Shown one piece after another: positions 42,270 to 54,939 of a DNA stretch of 64,000 nucleotides (positions are counted from its first letter, which is position 1; each line of letters begins with the position of its first letter). A program made the position numbers and the translations under genes. Location: contig WACJ01000223.1 in NCBI GenBank assembly GCA_008973525.1, positions 248,001-312,000 on the forward strand, read 5' to 3'. The notes beneath the pieces are model-generated. The model searched no databases and had not been told where the DNA came from. It worked only from the letters and a program-made list of their open reading frames with translations. The DNA comes from Stenopsyche tienmushanensis (Eukaryota; Arthropoda; Insecta; Trichoptera; Stenopsychidae).

Positions 42270-42935
42270 AACATATAGAAGCAGTTGCGCAGAAGGCGCA
42301 GAAGGTAGCCAGCGAGCTCGGATGACTCATTCCTAGCATTGGAGGGCCAAAACCGAGCAGAAAAAGAAACATAAATGAGGTAATACACTCAATCCTGTAC
42401 GGAACCCCGATATGACATGAGTCGCTCAGACATGAGAGCAATAGAAAGAAGTTGGCCAGGGTTCAGCGACAGGGAGCGCTCCGAGTCACCGCGGCGTACA
42501 AAACAGTATCTGAATACACGGTGTTCATGATCGCTGGAATCCTCCACTGGACCTCTAGGCAAAGAAGAGGGCCTTGGACTTTGAAGATCCCAAGATCAAG
42601 ATCATACGTCAAAGTACTAACAGGATATGGATGCTTCGGAGCGAACTTGAAGTGGATTGGCGGGAAGGAGGCATCCACGGCTTAAAGCCGAAGACATGGT
42701 CCACAGCATGATGGTGAGCAAGGAGAACTTTGGCGAGAATACGTGGAAGAAATTATAAGCGCCAAAGAGGGCAGTGAGAAAGAGAGACGCAGAGCGACTC
42801 TCCAACACTAGAAAAGGGCTAGTTATCTAAAGCCAGACTACCTGTCTTCCTGAAGCAATGTGATAAACAATTCCAAGGGGTTGGTTAGTAAGAATCTCAG
42901 GATGTCTTATGCAAGATTCCCCTCCCACGGGAAAA
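42270..42935 (+). mobile_element. R1/TRAS-like LINE RT C-terminal fragment
   Basis: Contains LARVQRQGALRVTAAYKTVS then EYTVFMIAGI, the diagnostic stretch that follows the RT domain in R1-clade LINEs, and further downstream decayed KENFGENTWKK and RKRETQSDS segments. Immediately followed by composite repeat copy B, so that repeat is probably its 3' region. Confidence 0.75.
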
Positions 42936-42939
42936 AAGA

Positions 42940-43450
42940 CCACGTGCACCTGAGAGTGCGTTGGAGGAGGAAGGACAGGGGTTATGCTAATATCAAAGGA
43001 GCTATCTAGCAGATTCACTGCCCTCACGATTTCAACCTTAGTTTGAAGGAGGCTGTAACAGAAGACGGACTGCAGAGGTTACCCCTTTTCCATGGTCATT
43101 TGTAGTACCTAATCACGGAGACTAGTCGTTCAAGCAGCCTAAAGCGAAGTCACCACGACTTAGGATCGCGATTTGGAAATTTTGCATAATACATATTGTA
43201 GTTTTTAAAAATTTATTTTAACTTAAATTGGTTAGATTGAAAAACGTTTGGTTGGAAACTTGGTGCGAAAATTGTATCACTACTGATAGGGGAGGCGGTA
43301 CTGAAATATTATAATTAATCAGCGCTCCCAGACTTTTTTATTTAGCACAACATCACTGATCGCGATGACTGCATCATTACTCCAGGGGATTGTTACCCAT
43401 GGGTGTAGGGTTGCCTCCTCTATGGGTACTGTAGAATGAAACACTTACCC
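42940..43450 (+). repeat. LINE-associated composite repeat, copy B
   Basis: Block 1 at 42940-43150 (AGTTTGAAGGAGGCTGTAAC, ACGGACTGCAGAGGTTACCC) and block 2 at 43350-43450 (CATCATTACTCCAGGGGATT, GGGTGTAGGGTTGCCTCCTC), downstream of the RT fragment and so likely its 3' UTR. Confidence 0.6.
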
Positions 43451-43454
43451 CAAG

Positions 43455-43720
43455 ATGTTGGGGATATTTGATTACAGCAGAAACGTCGATGAATCTTTTG
43501 CGAGAACACTTCCCCAGATGTCTCATCTCCTTGTGGGAGGATCTTCATTGGCCGAGGCGCTCACCCGATTTAACCCCGTATGTGTGGGGCTATCTACAAT
43601 CCTTAATTTTCACCAATCGTTCAAGCACTTTGGTTAAGCTGAAGAACAATATTCAAGATACTCGTCGATATGCTGGAAAGAATGGAGGGAAGCTTCAAAG
43701 CTCGACTTGATCTTGGTCTC
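43455..43720 (+). mobile_element. IS630/Tc1-type transposase 3' fragment
   Basis: Reads DLHWPRRSPDLTPYVWGYLQ then NRSSTLVKLKNNIQD, the third catalytic region and C-terminus of the insect IS630-like family to which 13040-13335 also belongs. Confidence 0.75.
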
Positions 43721-43729
43721 AAACTGGTC

Positions 43730-44554
43730 TCGATACGAATATGAAAATAGCATAATTAGCACGCTTCAATTATGGACGAGTCGTTTTTCTTGCGAATGCA
43801 TTGAACCGTTTTCAGATTTGTCCCCGAGAATGAAAACGGTACTAATTAACCTGTGATATTTTGGGAAAATCCGGCAAAATCATATGGTGCCATATTGGAT
43901 TATTAATCTAGGCAAAATTTTGAAAACGATTGAATTTCGGAAAGCAATCGGGACGAATTAATCAGCACGTGCAGGTAAAAATAATACAAATTCGCTTGGC
44001 CAATTCTATACAAAATGTGTACAATATTATTTGCTTCAAGGGATTATTGGCTATTTAAAAGCAGATGCTCGCAGAAGTGCCAAAATTTCTCGATTGTCTT
44101 TTGCAAAAGTATGCGAGAAGCTGTTTTTCCAATTTTACAGAAAGCAAATAAATATCGGTTTCGAAGAGGGGCGACATTTTCGTGGGACGGGGTAAAGAGT
44201 TTCCCGCGTCCAAACTTTTTAATCCCGTGGAATTTATAAAATTTGAACAGCCAAGTGTTTCTTTATCGGACCGCATAAAGGCACGGTGGGGTGATTTGTT
44301 GGCAAAGTTGTAAGTTTTGGGGTTTTGCTTTTCAGGACCGAAACAATTTGTTTAATCTAAATTAGACACGACTTTAATATTGTTAGAAATTTCCTCATAA
44401 GTTTAAGCCCTTCTAAGACCTCACTAATTCGGCCACGTGTGGGCTTCTTCGCATCGTTGCTGGGAATCGGTATCCATTTTTGTGACGGGTGTTTCTAGCA
44501 AATTTTGCAAGAGTCGATCAATTATTTCATAATAGGTCACATTGCGAATTTAAA
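43730..44554. other. Interval with nothing recognised
   Basis: No supported gene or repeat. Confidence 0.35.
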
Positions 44555-44556
44555 TA

Positions 44557-44666
44557 CAGCCAAACCTTTTATAGCGTCGATATAAGGTTCACACAATAGA
44601 AAGTTAAGTACCCATACAAAGTAAAAGACGCCGCAAACAAAGTGGACGCTATAGAAGGGTTGACTG
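44557..44666. mobile_element. Complete 110-bp MITE, pogo-like ends
   Basis: Starts CAGCCAAACCTTTTATAGCG and ends, reverse-complemented, CAGTCAACCCTTCTATAGCG; flanked by TA on both sides (44555-44556 and 44667-44668). Shares ends with 694-883 and 50099. Confidence 0.85.
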
Positions 44667-46445
44667 TATTTGCCATTGGGTAATTAATACTATTTGTTAG
44701 TAAAACGAAAGAAAATCAATCTTAGCCTAATTAGTTAAGCTTAAGCCGCAAGTAAGATGTTGAGAAAGGATTTTATCACGCAAAGCATAAAAATAATTAG
44801 CAGACAATATAAATATTGCCTTTTTTTCAAACAAGATATATATATATATATACTATATAGTGTCTTAATTAACTATAAAGCATATTCCCAGCCCGGGGCG
44901 ATTATTTTACATAATACAAGGAAAATTGACTCCTTCATATGAGTGTTTTCTTCGATAATTGAAGTACTCCGCTTCTAATGGGAAAACTCCTGACGGAGCC
45001 ATAAGTAGAAACATGTTTACCGGTTACGAGGGCTTTTCCGAACGAATTTGACCTTAAATTTGCTCCAAATGAGCTTTTCTGGAACACTCAAGTGCGCATA
45101 AGTTCATAAACCATATTTAACATACGAATATGAGTGAATATGCAGGATAAATATTTAAAACAAGATATTATTTTTACGAGGGTAGTCCGATAAGTACCGG
45201 ATCTGACGGCAGTAAAACTTAAAATAAATAAGAAGTAAAAGATATTTAAAGATCTCGACAGTATGAAATAGATGCGATTTGGATATCAGTATTTTTAGTT
45301 CAACGTTGCTTGTTGCACTTTCGGTGGAAATTACTCGCAGAGATTTACAATCGTTAAATCGGATGATAATTTTTGTAGCATTGAGTATGAAATATAGCAT
45401 CGTTCAAATGTCCGCCGCGGCTTTGCTTGGTGGCGCGTATTCCGGAGGAAACAGGACATTCGCTCACCGACTATCGCTTGTTAATAGCACATCAGTATTT
45501 ATTTTCAAATGAAGCTTTTGAATATTTAATTATATATTTTAACAGAGCGTTGTCCTTATGCAAGAGCATATTTTGGATCCCCTAAATTCTCTAAAATATT
45601 ATAAATGCGCATTGGATGAATTGCCAAATGATAAATAATCCAACCAATTAATTGTAGAATTTGAAACTTAATTCTTCTCGGATTTACATCATCGCCTTGA
45701 CTTAAGTTTTGAAAATCCGAGAGCTGTTCAGATTAATTAATGAAAGTCACTTTGCGAAAATTTCCTGCGAACATAACTTTGCGATTAACGAATTTAATCA
45801 AAGTTTTTAACACGATCCGTGCATTAATATAGGATGAGATCGGATAAATTCTTTCGATTAATGCAGGATTTCCCAGGTTTTCCGCGAGTGAGAGCCGAAA
45901 TTGTAATTAATTCAAAATTATATTCAAATTATTGTCACAAATCGGACATTTTTAATAAGCCCTGCCCGACTTTATTAGTGATCTCTGACATGAGCACGCC
46001 AATCATGTTTTATTTTTAGACGATCTATATAAAATTTGATTGTCGAAATGCCAAGGGATCAATCGAAGGAAGGTGGGTTTTGTGCCTGATTCAATATATT
46101 TGAATATTTTGCATCAATCTTCATAACAACCGACAAATGATATACGCAGCTAGCCCTAAACACTTTTTGAAAGTATTTCTTTGTTCGTTCATAATTTAAT
46201 TATCATCCCCTTAACTTTCTCCGAGACTTAATGCCATTTGCACGAACAAGCGAAAAATTTTATTTAAAAGACACTTAGGCGCGTGACCTTATTCTCAGCT
46301 ATTTTAATTAATTTATTAAAATTATTAATCTAAATATGTCTAAGGCGTTAACGATTATACAACATGACTATTTTATTAAATTTAGGTTGAAATTCAAAGC
46401 ACAAAAGTATTTCTATTTACACCCGATGATCTCCATTCCATCACT
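44667..46445. other. Interval with one transposon-end-like word
   Basis: At 45176 ACGAGGGTAGTCCGATAAGT resembles the terminal repeat of some insect mariners, but no partner was found. A (TA)n run lies near 44839-44860. Otherwise nothing recognised. Confidence 0.4.
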
Positions 46446-46449
46446 TAGC

Positions 46450-46640
46450 ATCACCGCGAATGTGTGACCGCGCGAAGTCTTTGAGAACAAGTGAGAGCGG
46501 CCCATCTTTGCATCGAGAGCGTCCCTGCTCCAAGTTACACTGGTGTCAGAAACGTCACAAACAATTCTATATTTGTATTTATATTTCGATCCATGACAAT
46601 AATTTGTTAAAGATATTGAGCCGACGTCGATGCTTTGCTA
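46450..46640 (+). mobile_element. LTR 3' end with primer-binding site and leader, copy 2
   Basis: GTTACAC then TGGTGTCAGAAACGTCACAA at 46541, followed by TTTATATTTCGATCCATGAC. The minus strand at 53985-54040 shows the same junction (GTTACAC, TGGTGTCAGAAG, then TATATTTCGATCCAT), so both copies extend from LTR into leader. Confidence 0.6.
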
Positions 46641-46989
46641 AGCAGAAGGGGAGGCTATAATTTTAAAAATGATTAAAGATTTTTTCGATTGAAGCGCGAA
46701 ATAGATTAGAAATAGGTAGATCCTATATATTACTATCATCTTGTGACTTATGAGATTCAATTTTCCAGAAAACGTCATAAAATATATGTGGCAAGACTGT
46801 TTTTATGCTGGCTTTGGCTAAGCTCAAAAAAGAGACGTTCCGTCATCAGAGGCTCGCAGTTGGGGACACTCTGTCGGAAGATGTATTAATCAATCACGCC
46901 TAAGGGCTCCCACGCTACTCATTTACCGTTTTTTATTATTTTTATTATTAGTACATCCATCCCTCGTTTAACACTGTTTTTGACACGAC

Positions 46990-47320
46990 ATCTTCCGTCT
47001 CTCTTTAGGTGCAATGTGCTTTTTTAACAGTGCCATCTTTTGTGGCGCTGCGGGGACATTACACCTGCTATTACCGACCGATCGCTTCCTGCGCGTGCAT
47101 TGTTGCTGGTTGGGTGGTGACACGCAGGAGGCAGGAGTCGGTTGGCCTTGGCTGCGAGAGGGCGCCCTTCTCGCAGCTAGATCTTTCTCACTCTTTCTAG
47201 TGCTGAATAAAAAGTTAACTAGAGAAGAAAATCTTTTCGTTCGATGCCCGTCCACCCCAATCCATCCGTCTGGCTCTGGCTCACGATCCGATAGAAAAAC
47301 AGACCCGTGACCCCATCCCA
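46990..47320 (+). mobile_element. LTR body, copy 3
   Basis: Starts CTCTTTAGGTGCAATG like copy 1, holds GGTTGGGTGGTGACACGCAG, CCTTGGCTGCGAGAGGGCGC and CCTTCTCGCAGCTAGATCTT (hairpin arms), and an AATAAA. The 200-codon minus-strand frame over it is a by-product of this repeat plus the LINE that follows. Confidence 0.6.
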
Positions 47321-47324
47321 AACG

Positions 47325-47960
47325 AGCAAGTGGGAGCGGGGAGCCAGCCGGGGATTTTGGTTTCTTATGACATGGCCATAGTATTCCAATTTGCGCCTTT
47401 TTATAGTGTCGAGTACTTCGACTTGTCCGTCGATCTATTAAAGCCAGCACATCGACATCGAATCTCTGAACAGTCCATGAAATTTTAAGCATCCTTTTGT
47501 ACATCCACATTTCAAACGCATTGAACCTTTTTGCACATGATCTCTGCCAGAGTCCATGATTTCGACCCATTCAGAAGAATGCTGAACACAAAGCAGCGTA
47601 AGATTCGGGATCTTAAAATTAAACTGAGGTCTCTTGAGGTCAACATATTCTTCATTTTTAAAAAGACCGCTCTTCAAGATATTTGAAGTAGAAGTAGTGT
47701 ATGTTAACTCATCAAATACTATACAAATTTCCCCCTCCTCAATTTTTACAAATTTCTTCAATTCAGCTCAATTTTCTTCAAATGGGTCTCAAATTTTGAA
47801 GCTATGCATAACAACGACATCCAATATAGTCTGCAAGTCTTTCAAACTTGTGGCCAATAGCACAAAATCATCTTTGTATTGTTTTTGCTTTTGGGGCATT
47901 TTAGTAGTTCGATTTGTTCTTGAACAAACTCCTTTTTCATAACGATGAACAGCAGATTCA
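47325..47960 (-). mobile_element. RTE/CR1-type LINE reverse-transcriptase fragment
   Basis: The minus strand reads DDFVLLATSLKDLQTILDVV (the Y-x-DD box and following helix) near 47860, then after frameshifts NAFEMWMYKRMLKISWT near 47520, both characteristic of the endonuclease-reverse-transcriptase LINEs of insects. Confidence 0.7.
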
Positions 47961-47964
47961 AGCA

Positions 47965-50095
47965 AGTTTTCCCCGCGGCCAAGACTATCGGACGACCTAT
48001 TGTGTTATTTTCTATGCATTTGCATTCATACTCGCGCATGCGTAAGAGGTAAGAAAGATACAGGTGTTAATCATAACGCTGCACGCAACATGTGCGTGCA
48101 TACTCTCACTTGATCGCTCGTGTTTATGGGTGGGTCGCGAGGGATGGGTGACCCAGCGCTGTTTATATACTGTGATATTTACCCCATCTTTTAAATTTTC
48201 TATTAAAAAAAGTCATCTTGTCTCGGACAGCTTCCATATTTGTCAATCAAATTTGATTAGGGTTATTAAAGTTGCTCGACAAGGAATATTTTTAATATAA
48301 AAAGACGATTTGATTTGAAATTGATACACAACTAAAGATATTATTAAATTTTATCAACAATCTTATGGATACATTTTTGATGATTTGTGAGTTCAAATTG
48401 GTATCATTTGATTTGGCGCGCTCTGTATATTTAGTAGGGAATATTAAACTGGTCATAATTTTTCTATATAATATAAAAGCATCTTATCACATCGTATTCA
48501 AGCATTATTCGGGGCTTTTATTGTTACGGTCGAGAATTATTATTTTATTATTGGTGCTCACAATTTTATTTTTATGAAATGTGCTTTGTTACGTACTATT
48601 ACATTCAGTTTGTACAATGTATGTTTCTTATGCTACATCGTTTGTGATGTAATATTTGGAGCCTGGATGAGTTTTTATTTTTAATATAGTTCGGACAGGG
48701 GTTTCCGGCACCCTGGGTAACTTTATTATTGTCTGCATAAAAATAATGTCGATTTATTTGAAAATTATATTTGATTATTGGACATTTCCACCGAAAACTA
48801 TCGTAAATTATCATAGTTATTCCGTGCATGGAATATAATAGGGCCTCTCAAATATCAAGAGGTGCAGTGTTGAGAAGTTATCCAATATATTCTCCGGGAG
48901 AAGCCCTTAAATAAGGATATCATGTAATCGAAAGTTTTCCGAGTGTATTTACAAATTTTCTCAAGAACCCAATTATTTAGCTTCCATACCAAATATGATA
49001 TTCTGCAGTATATTTGAAGTGGTTTATTGATCCCAATGCGTCTATAATTGCCATACTGAATTACATGTTTTAGTAGATCACTGATGCCTGAAGTATGAGT
49101 CTTTCAACCCTTTCATCTTTTATTTTCGATTTTGTAATTTTCGACGCCAAAGCGAAATTTCAGTCTGAGATAATTACATTCAATTTGTGCTCGTCGAAGG
49201 GGAAATATGACAGTGTAACATAAAGTGTGTTATTTATGATAGTACAAAGTCTCCTGTATAATATACGGTCTTTGCATACATCTGAACGTATGTTAAAAAG
49301 GGTGTCCAATTATTTATTTAGGCAGCTTGTGTCGCCTGGAATACATTACACGTTCTGGAAGAAACCGTACTAAATTTTGGTTATATTGCCGACTGTATTT
49401 TATATTGTTATTGGGAAGAAAATATTGTGATCCTATCAAATAAAAACGGAGACTCAATAGCGATTTATTTAATGTGATTGAAAATACAGGAGATAACACA
49501 AAAGGTCGTCCCACAGTCTTGGTGACGGGAAGACTCGCTCATTCCGCCGACTTACACGATCTCAAAACTTTGGATTTTCCATTCTCATTTGTTCATATTT
49601 TTATTTTATTTTTAAATATTAATCCTGGTTTATGAGGTTTATGGTTTATGCCAGGTTATGTTTTCATCCTCAATTTAAATTAGAATTTTATTGATTACTA
49701 AATTACTCTGCTTCTAAAATTATAGTCGATGGAATAGCAAACGTCTGCAATAATTCTGTGATAGTTAGACCATAAAACAGGGTATCGATTTCTTTAATAT
49801 AATATAATCTGATAAAAACCAAATTTCTTTGGATTCTTTGAAATAATACAAAGAAATGTCAAATAATGCTGTGTCATGAAATATTTTAAATTTAATCGCA
49901 AACATCACAAAAAAATATTCACAAAGTCAACTTCGTAAAACAATATACTGACGAAGCTTTGAAATATGATAGACGACAGATAAATAAATAGCTCTAGCTT
50001 TTATTGTATGCTTAAATCATAAATTGTTGGAATCCTTTTATTAAATCTCATGTCAAAATATTAAAGACAAACTCTACAGAATATATTAAAAGCAA
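47965..50095. other. Interval with nothing recognised
   Basis: AT-rich non-coding DNA. GGGTGTCCAATTATTTATTT near 49300 may be a transposon end but has no partner. Confidence 0.4.
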
Positions 50096-50098
50096 ATA

Positions 50099-50145
50099 CA
50101 GCCAACCCTTCTATAGCGCCCACTTCGTTTGCGGCGTCTTTTACG
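50099..50145 (+). repeat. Single end of the pogo-like MITE family
   Basis: CAGCCAACCCTTCTATAGCG preceded by TA, then CCCACTTCGTTTGCGGCGTC as in the other two copies. No right end found, so truncated. Confidence 0.7.
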
Positions 50146-51195
50146 TTAGCAACTGGGTCAAGTGTGTTTGCATTATCTTCCAATGTTATTAATGCTTTTT
50201 ATACAAATTTATGAATTTTGAACATTTCTATTATTTTTTTAAACAAATATGTGCGGAATATTCGCTTATCGCATAAGTAAATTTATACAAGTCAATAAAC
50301 ATATTAAAATCCAAATTGAGTCTTGAAACCGACCCCACAATGTTAACATTTGGTTTCTTGCGTAAGCATTAGGGCGTGTCGCATGAACGTTCGGAATTTG
50401 TAGATGGGAATTAAAACGCCATAAATTGTACAAAACATTATTTATTCATTTTTTTTATAAAAGACTGCACCATTTGAAGTAATATTTTTTTCAAATCGAT
50501 GAATTATATACAAGGTGTTTTGCACATGGACCGAAAATATTTTTTTGAGGGTTAGGGAGGTCTTTTGCTACGTTTCACACTTCAATATTTTGAAAAAATC
50601 CCAAAATTTCACCTTTAAATCGACATAACATTTTAATATATGATCTAAATAGCCCCAAATAACTATTTTTGTATTTTGCAGTGTATTTTTTATTATTATT
50701 ACATTTATATTATTTTATGCAATTGTCTTAAAGAAAATTATTTCTGATTTTCCAAAGTAACATAAAATGTTCAAATTTTGTTCTATTTTGAACTTAATTT
50801 AGTTTTTAAAAGGTTATATAGATTAAAGCATTTCAAATGACATGCTACATGTCACAAAAATCATTCAATAAGTCGTTAAACTTGAAAATTTTTTTTTATG
50901 TTTTTATTAAATTTATTTATAAAATTTTAATAATTGACCACCTCTGCTTCGAATTCACCCATGAGACTCTTTTTTAAAAACAGTAGTCTGAAGTAGCGTT
51001 TCCTTTTTAATTTTTGCAAAATCCATTGGTGTCAGGTTTGGATTCTATTACATGACAGACGACGGTCAGCGATTGACTGGATTGGGGGATCATTATATAT
51101 ATCGATCCCATTTTCTGCGCTGCTGTATGGTCTGTTCCGGGTTACTCTATACTAGCCACATAGAAAGTGTCTTCCACTGATCTTTTAGCCTCACG
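50146..51195. other. Interval with nothing recognised
   Basis: AT-rich with poly-T runs. TTGGTGTCAGG at 51029 partly resembles the LTR primer-binding word, but no LTR sequence precedes it. Confidence 0.4.
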
Positions 51196-51199
51196 AGAA

Positions 51200-51850
51200 A
51201 CGTTACGCGTAGAGCGTCCAGGCGCCCCTCCAGAAGAAGTGAGGTTTCCACAGGAAGACCAGCTACAGACTAAGTGCACTTGAAGGTGCGATGGATGAGG
51301 AAGGACAAAGGTTAAGTTAAATTAAAGGGACACTATTGCGGGTTCATTGCCACCACGAGTCCAACCTCAGTTTGAAGGGGGCTGCAGCAGATGACGAACT
51401 GTAGGGACTACTCCTTCCCCATGGTACTCGTATTGTATTCGTACATGGTCGTACTGGTAAGATGCAGTACTGGTACTAACTGCCATACCGCCAATCGATC
51501 TACTCGCCTTTGAAAGAAAAGCATTAAAAGAAGGTAAAATGGAAAATGTTTAAAACATTTCCCCTCCTCGCGCAAAAAATGCTGTTAAGGATAGTGGTGA
51601 ACCTTTGACACCAACTACGGTAATCGGCTGTTCATTTTTTTGTGGGTACACTGCACAAGGTGTACTGCGCACCCAACTCATGTTAGCTGGGTCAGCTGCG
51701 TTTGATGAGCAAATTTGACGAGGCTACTTTCGCGCACCTTTACTCCACATCATTACCCCAGGGGTTCAACTGTTGCTCACGGGCGTAGGGTTGGCTCCTC
51801 TCCTGGGGTTTTATGGGTGGGCATCGTGGAGTCTAACACCCACCCGCCTC
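51200..51850 (+). repeat. LINE-associated composite repeat, copy C
   Basis: Block 1 at 51200-51440 (CGAGTCCAACCTCAGTTTGA, AGGGGGCTGCAGCAGATGAC) and block 2 at 51650-51850 (CTGCGCACCCAACTCATGTT, CGTAGGGTTGGCTCCTCTCC), same order and direction as copies A and B. Confidence 0.65.
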
Positions 51851-53980
51851 TCCTATTATATTACAGAGAGATGGCGAGAAATAGATGTGTAACTCACAAC
51901 TTCTACTATGGCTTTTAAATCTTCCACTAATCATGGTTTTGGATCTATTTCGAGATTCATTGTCGATTTTTATATTATCGGAATGATTTTTTTAATGACT
52001 ATTTTGCATTGTCTCCAACAAATCAATACTTTTTCGATACTAACTAAAATTCCGAATCGTCATATGGTATGGCCTAATATTATCAATTTTTGCACAGCAT
52101 ATATCATCCACCCTTTTACCTATTAATAACTTAATTTACCTAATAATAATATTGCATTAGAAATAGAAGCACAACATTAAAAATTAAGCACTGTGAAGTA
52201 CACTACATATGCGTGCATACTCATCAAAGGATTGCTTCATATCTTTCAAATTTGTTAGATTTTTTTGCATAATATGAATTTGGATCCAAATCTATGTAAT
52301 AACGTTTCAAAAATTCTGACTTAGCACACATTATTCATTTTTACCTGGGAGTGTTCATATGATGATTTATGTGATGCCATTTTTTTCCCCCACCAATATG
52401 AATTGCATATTTTTGTGATTTCTATATGAGAATCCGGGGAATATTTTTTGGAAATATGATTCGAAGTATTTTATGCGATAGTATTCATAAAGCAGTCGTC
52501 GTATACTGCCGACCTTCACCGGGCTATGAAATATTTCCCTTATTGTAGGCCATGATGTACGTTTCGCTCCCTAATAAAATGCCTTTTTTACGAACATAAA
52601 AGCCACAATGGCCGGATTTACAGCCTTATTATTCGTTATTTTCGTTAGGGCGTAATTATCGAATTTACGACTTACACGCGATTGTCACAGTGCAGTACGC
52701 GCAGCAATAAAAGTGTTGTTCGAATAATGCGCGATTAAATCGCTGTAGTTAATTGTAATGTTATCTGGGATGTATTTCGTGCCATTGGGCAAATTGGTCA
52801 TTTGTTGTAAGGGTGGCCCGAAAGCCTCCATATACTGTACATAATACATGTCCTTGCAATATGAGCATTATGATGAGGGAATAGGAAGACCCTTACAGCC
52901 CTCCTGGGGTCGATTGCTTCGTGCCACCGGAAAATAACACATCCCCCCCTTCAATCTCTGAAAGAAACGATTGTAATTGTTATGGAATTCAATGAATGTA
53001 TTTTTATAATGACCAGGATTTATAACGAGGATCAAATAGATCCTTTAAATAATTATTTTTCTTCGTCGATTGGACTCTGAATTTTCAATAAGAACGCTTG
53101 AAGTTTATTAAGTTAGAGTGGCCAAGCTGTTAAAGAAAAATCAATTAAATATATTGTAAATTATTTAAAAAAATATGGCAATTTATCATAATATGTTATG
53201 ATGGCGACCTGAAATTGATTAAATATGTTTCCATAGTCTTCTTTCCGCGAAAAATACGCACAGTTATATGTAGAAGACTGATTTGAAAGAGGTCTTCAAA
53301 TGGGGTTTCAAGGGGGTTGTTTTCATTCGAAATATTTATCACACGATTTTCACGAGGCACAATCCATTCTAAGACAATAATTATGAATTTTAAACCGTTT
53401 TTAATCAAATCTTCAGATCAGAATGCAGACTGTAACTGTAAATATTCACACAAGCCACCCTACATCGAATCCATGAATAATTTCCACATACTGCAAATAG
53501 GGTTGCTGGGCAATATCCTAACAATGAAATCATAATCCCGACTCAATCCAATTTAAATATTTTTAGATTGAAAATGAAAAACTCTCCATTTCAATACGCA
53601 GATCAAGCATTTTGACTGTGAGAGGTAATTAATTTGAGTTCAAATAGAGCAATAGATTATATTTATCATTAAGGATGGTATATTATTTTCGAGCTTTGTT
53701 CTTTTTATCAAGGGAATCGCAATAAAAATATACAATAAGTTTTATTCTTCGACTAAGAAACGACTTATTTTTAATATTTTTTTAAATGAGCTTAAATTGA
53801 TGGGTAGAATATTCCGCCATATAATTATATTCTATTTTGATTTTGACGCTTAGCTTTTCCAAGAATAATTTTGGTTTCTACGAAATAAACGCCTGGAACA
53901 GATGCTAATTAAATGAAAATATTTCTTGAATCAATCACGAGGAAAAAACTAGAAAAATGTAACAATTTCAACTTATAACA
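51851..53980. other. Interval with nothing recognised
   Basis: Non-coding, AT-rich; short frames without coding character. Confidence 0.4.
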
Positions 53981-53984
53981 AATT

Positions 53985-54265
53985 TTTACGATGGATCGAA
54001 ATATAAATTTGTTTGTAGCACTTCTGACACCAGTGTAACGCGGAGCGGGAGTGTTCTCAAAGCAAAGTCTCTGGGCCGTTCCCCACTCCAACGTATTCTC
54101 CACGACGGCCGCGGGAAGACCATATTCCCGCAGCCAACTGACGACTCCCCTCTTATGCACGGTTGGAAAGCGGTGTACGCGCAAGAACAGATAGACGTTC
54201 ATGTCCATAGGACGACAGAAGATGTCGCTGTTAATCTGGCGCAAAATGAACTGAATTAATATTAT
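53985..54265 (-). mobile_element. LTR with primer-binding site and leader, copy 4
   Basis: On the minus strand: GGGAGTCGTCAGTTGGCTGC, the hairpin pair GCTGCGGGAATATGGTCTTC / TCCCGCGGCC, then CGTTACAC and TGGTGTCAGAAGTGC (54032 downward), then a leader with TATATTTCGATCCAT. Related to copies 1-3 and 5. Confidence 0.6.
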
Positions 54266-54938
54266 TTTTAAATACAAATTCGTCAGCCCTAAATTTAGAA
54301 TACACGGAGCTGTATTTTATGGTGGTGTCGTGCTATTTGTCTGTGCAAAGCCATTTATCTGTCTTCGTGTTGTTTTGCAAAAAAAAGCTGCCTTATTGTT
54401 TGAATGTGCTTTGATATGAAGTTAAGAATTCGTCGCAAGTCTCATGCTTTGCATACCGGATTGCGTTTTAGAATGTGATGTAGTTTGGGAGTGGTGAAAA
54501 TGAGCTTTTGAAATATACGGCAGCTCGAGTGCTATGGTGACTTGGGCTCTTTGTGGTTGTTTGTTGCAGATTTTGAAGTGCATGTGTGTGCTGCAAGAGA
54601 TGCTTGTCATGAACAATAAACATTATCTTGCGACGGGTAATTTAATATTCGCATTTGTAAACTGAAGTAAATTCCATTACCTTGCCATTAATATAATATT
54701 ATTTCTTCTATTATTAAATTTAATGGCAAAACAATTAATTTTTTTTTGTGATTGAGCTGGGTCTATCTATATCAGATATATATATCTATACAAATATAAT
54801 TGGGTCCGGATAACTACAAATATAATCGTCAAAATCAGGTAACAATAATCAGGGCATCAGATTTTGTAAGCCAATGTCATAGATCTCTGTCGCCAGATTT
54901 TTTTTAAATTGCATTTTTGGTTATTTTTTTTTCCTGAG
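54266..54938. other. Interval with nothing recognised
   Basis: Non-coding; includes a short TATA-rich run at 54770-54800. Confidence 0.35.
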
Positions 54939-54939
54939 G

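Noticed and set aside
46968..47570. 200-codon minus-strand frame
   Set aside because: It is a chance fusion of a LINE RT remnant (NAFEMWMYKRM) with antisense LTR sequence that is repeated elsewhere.
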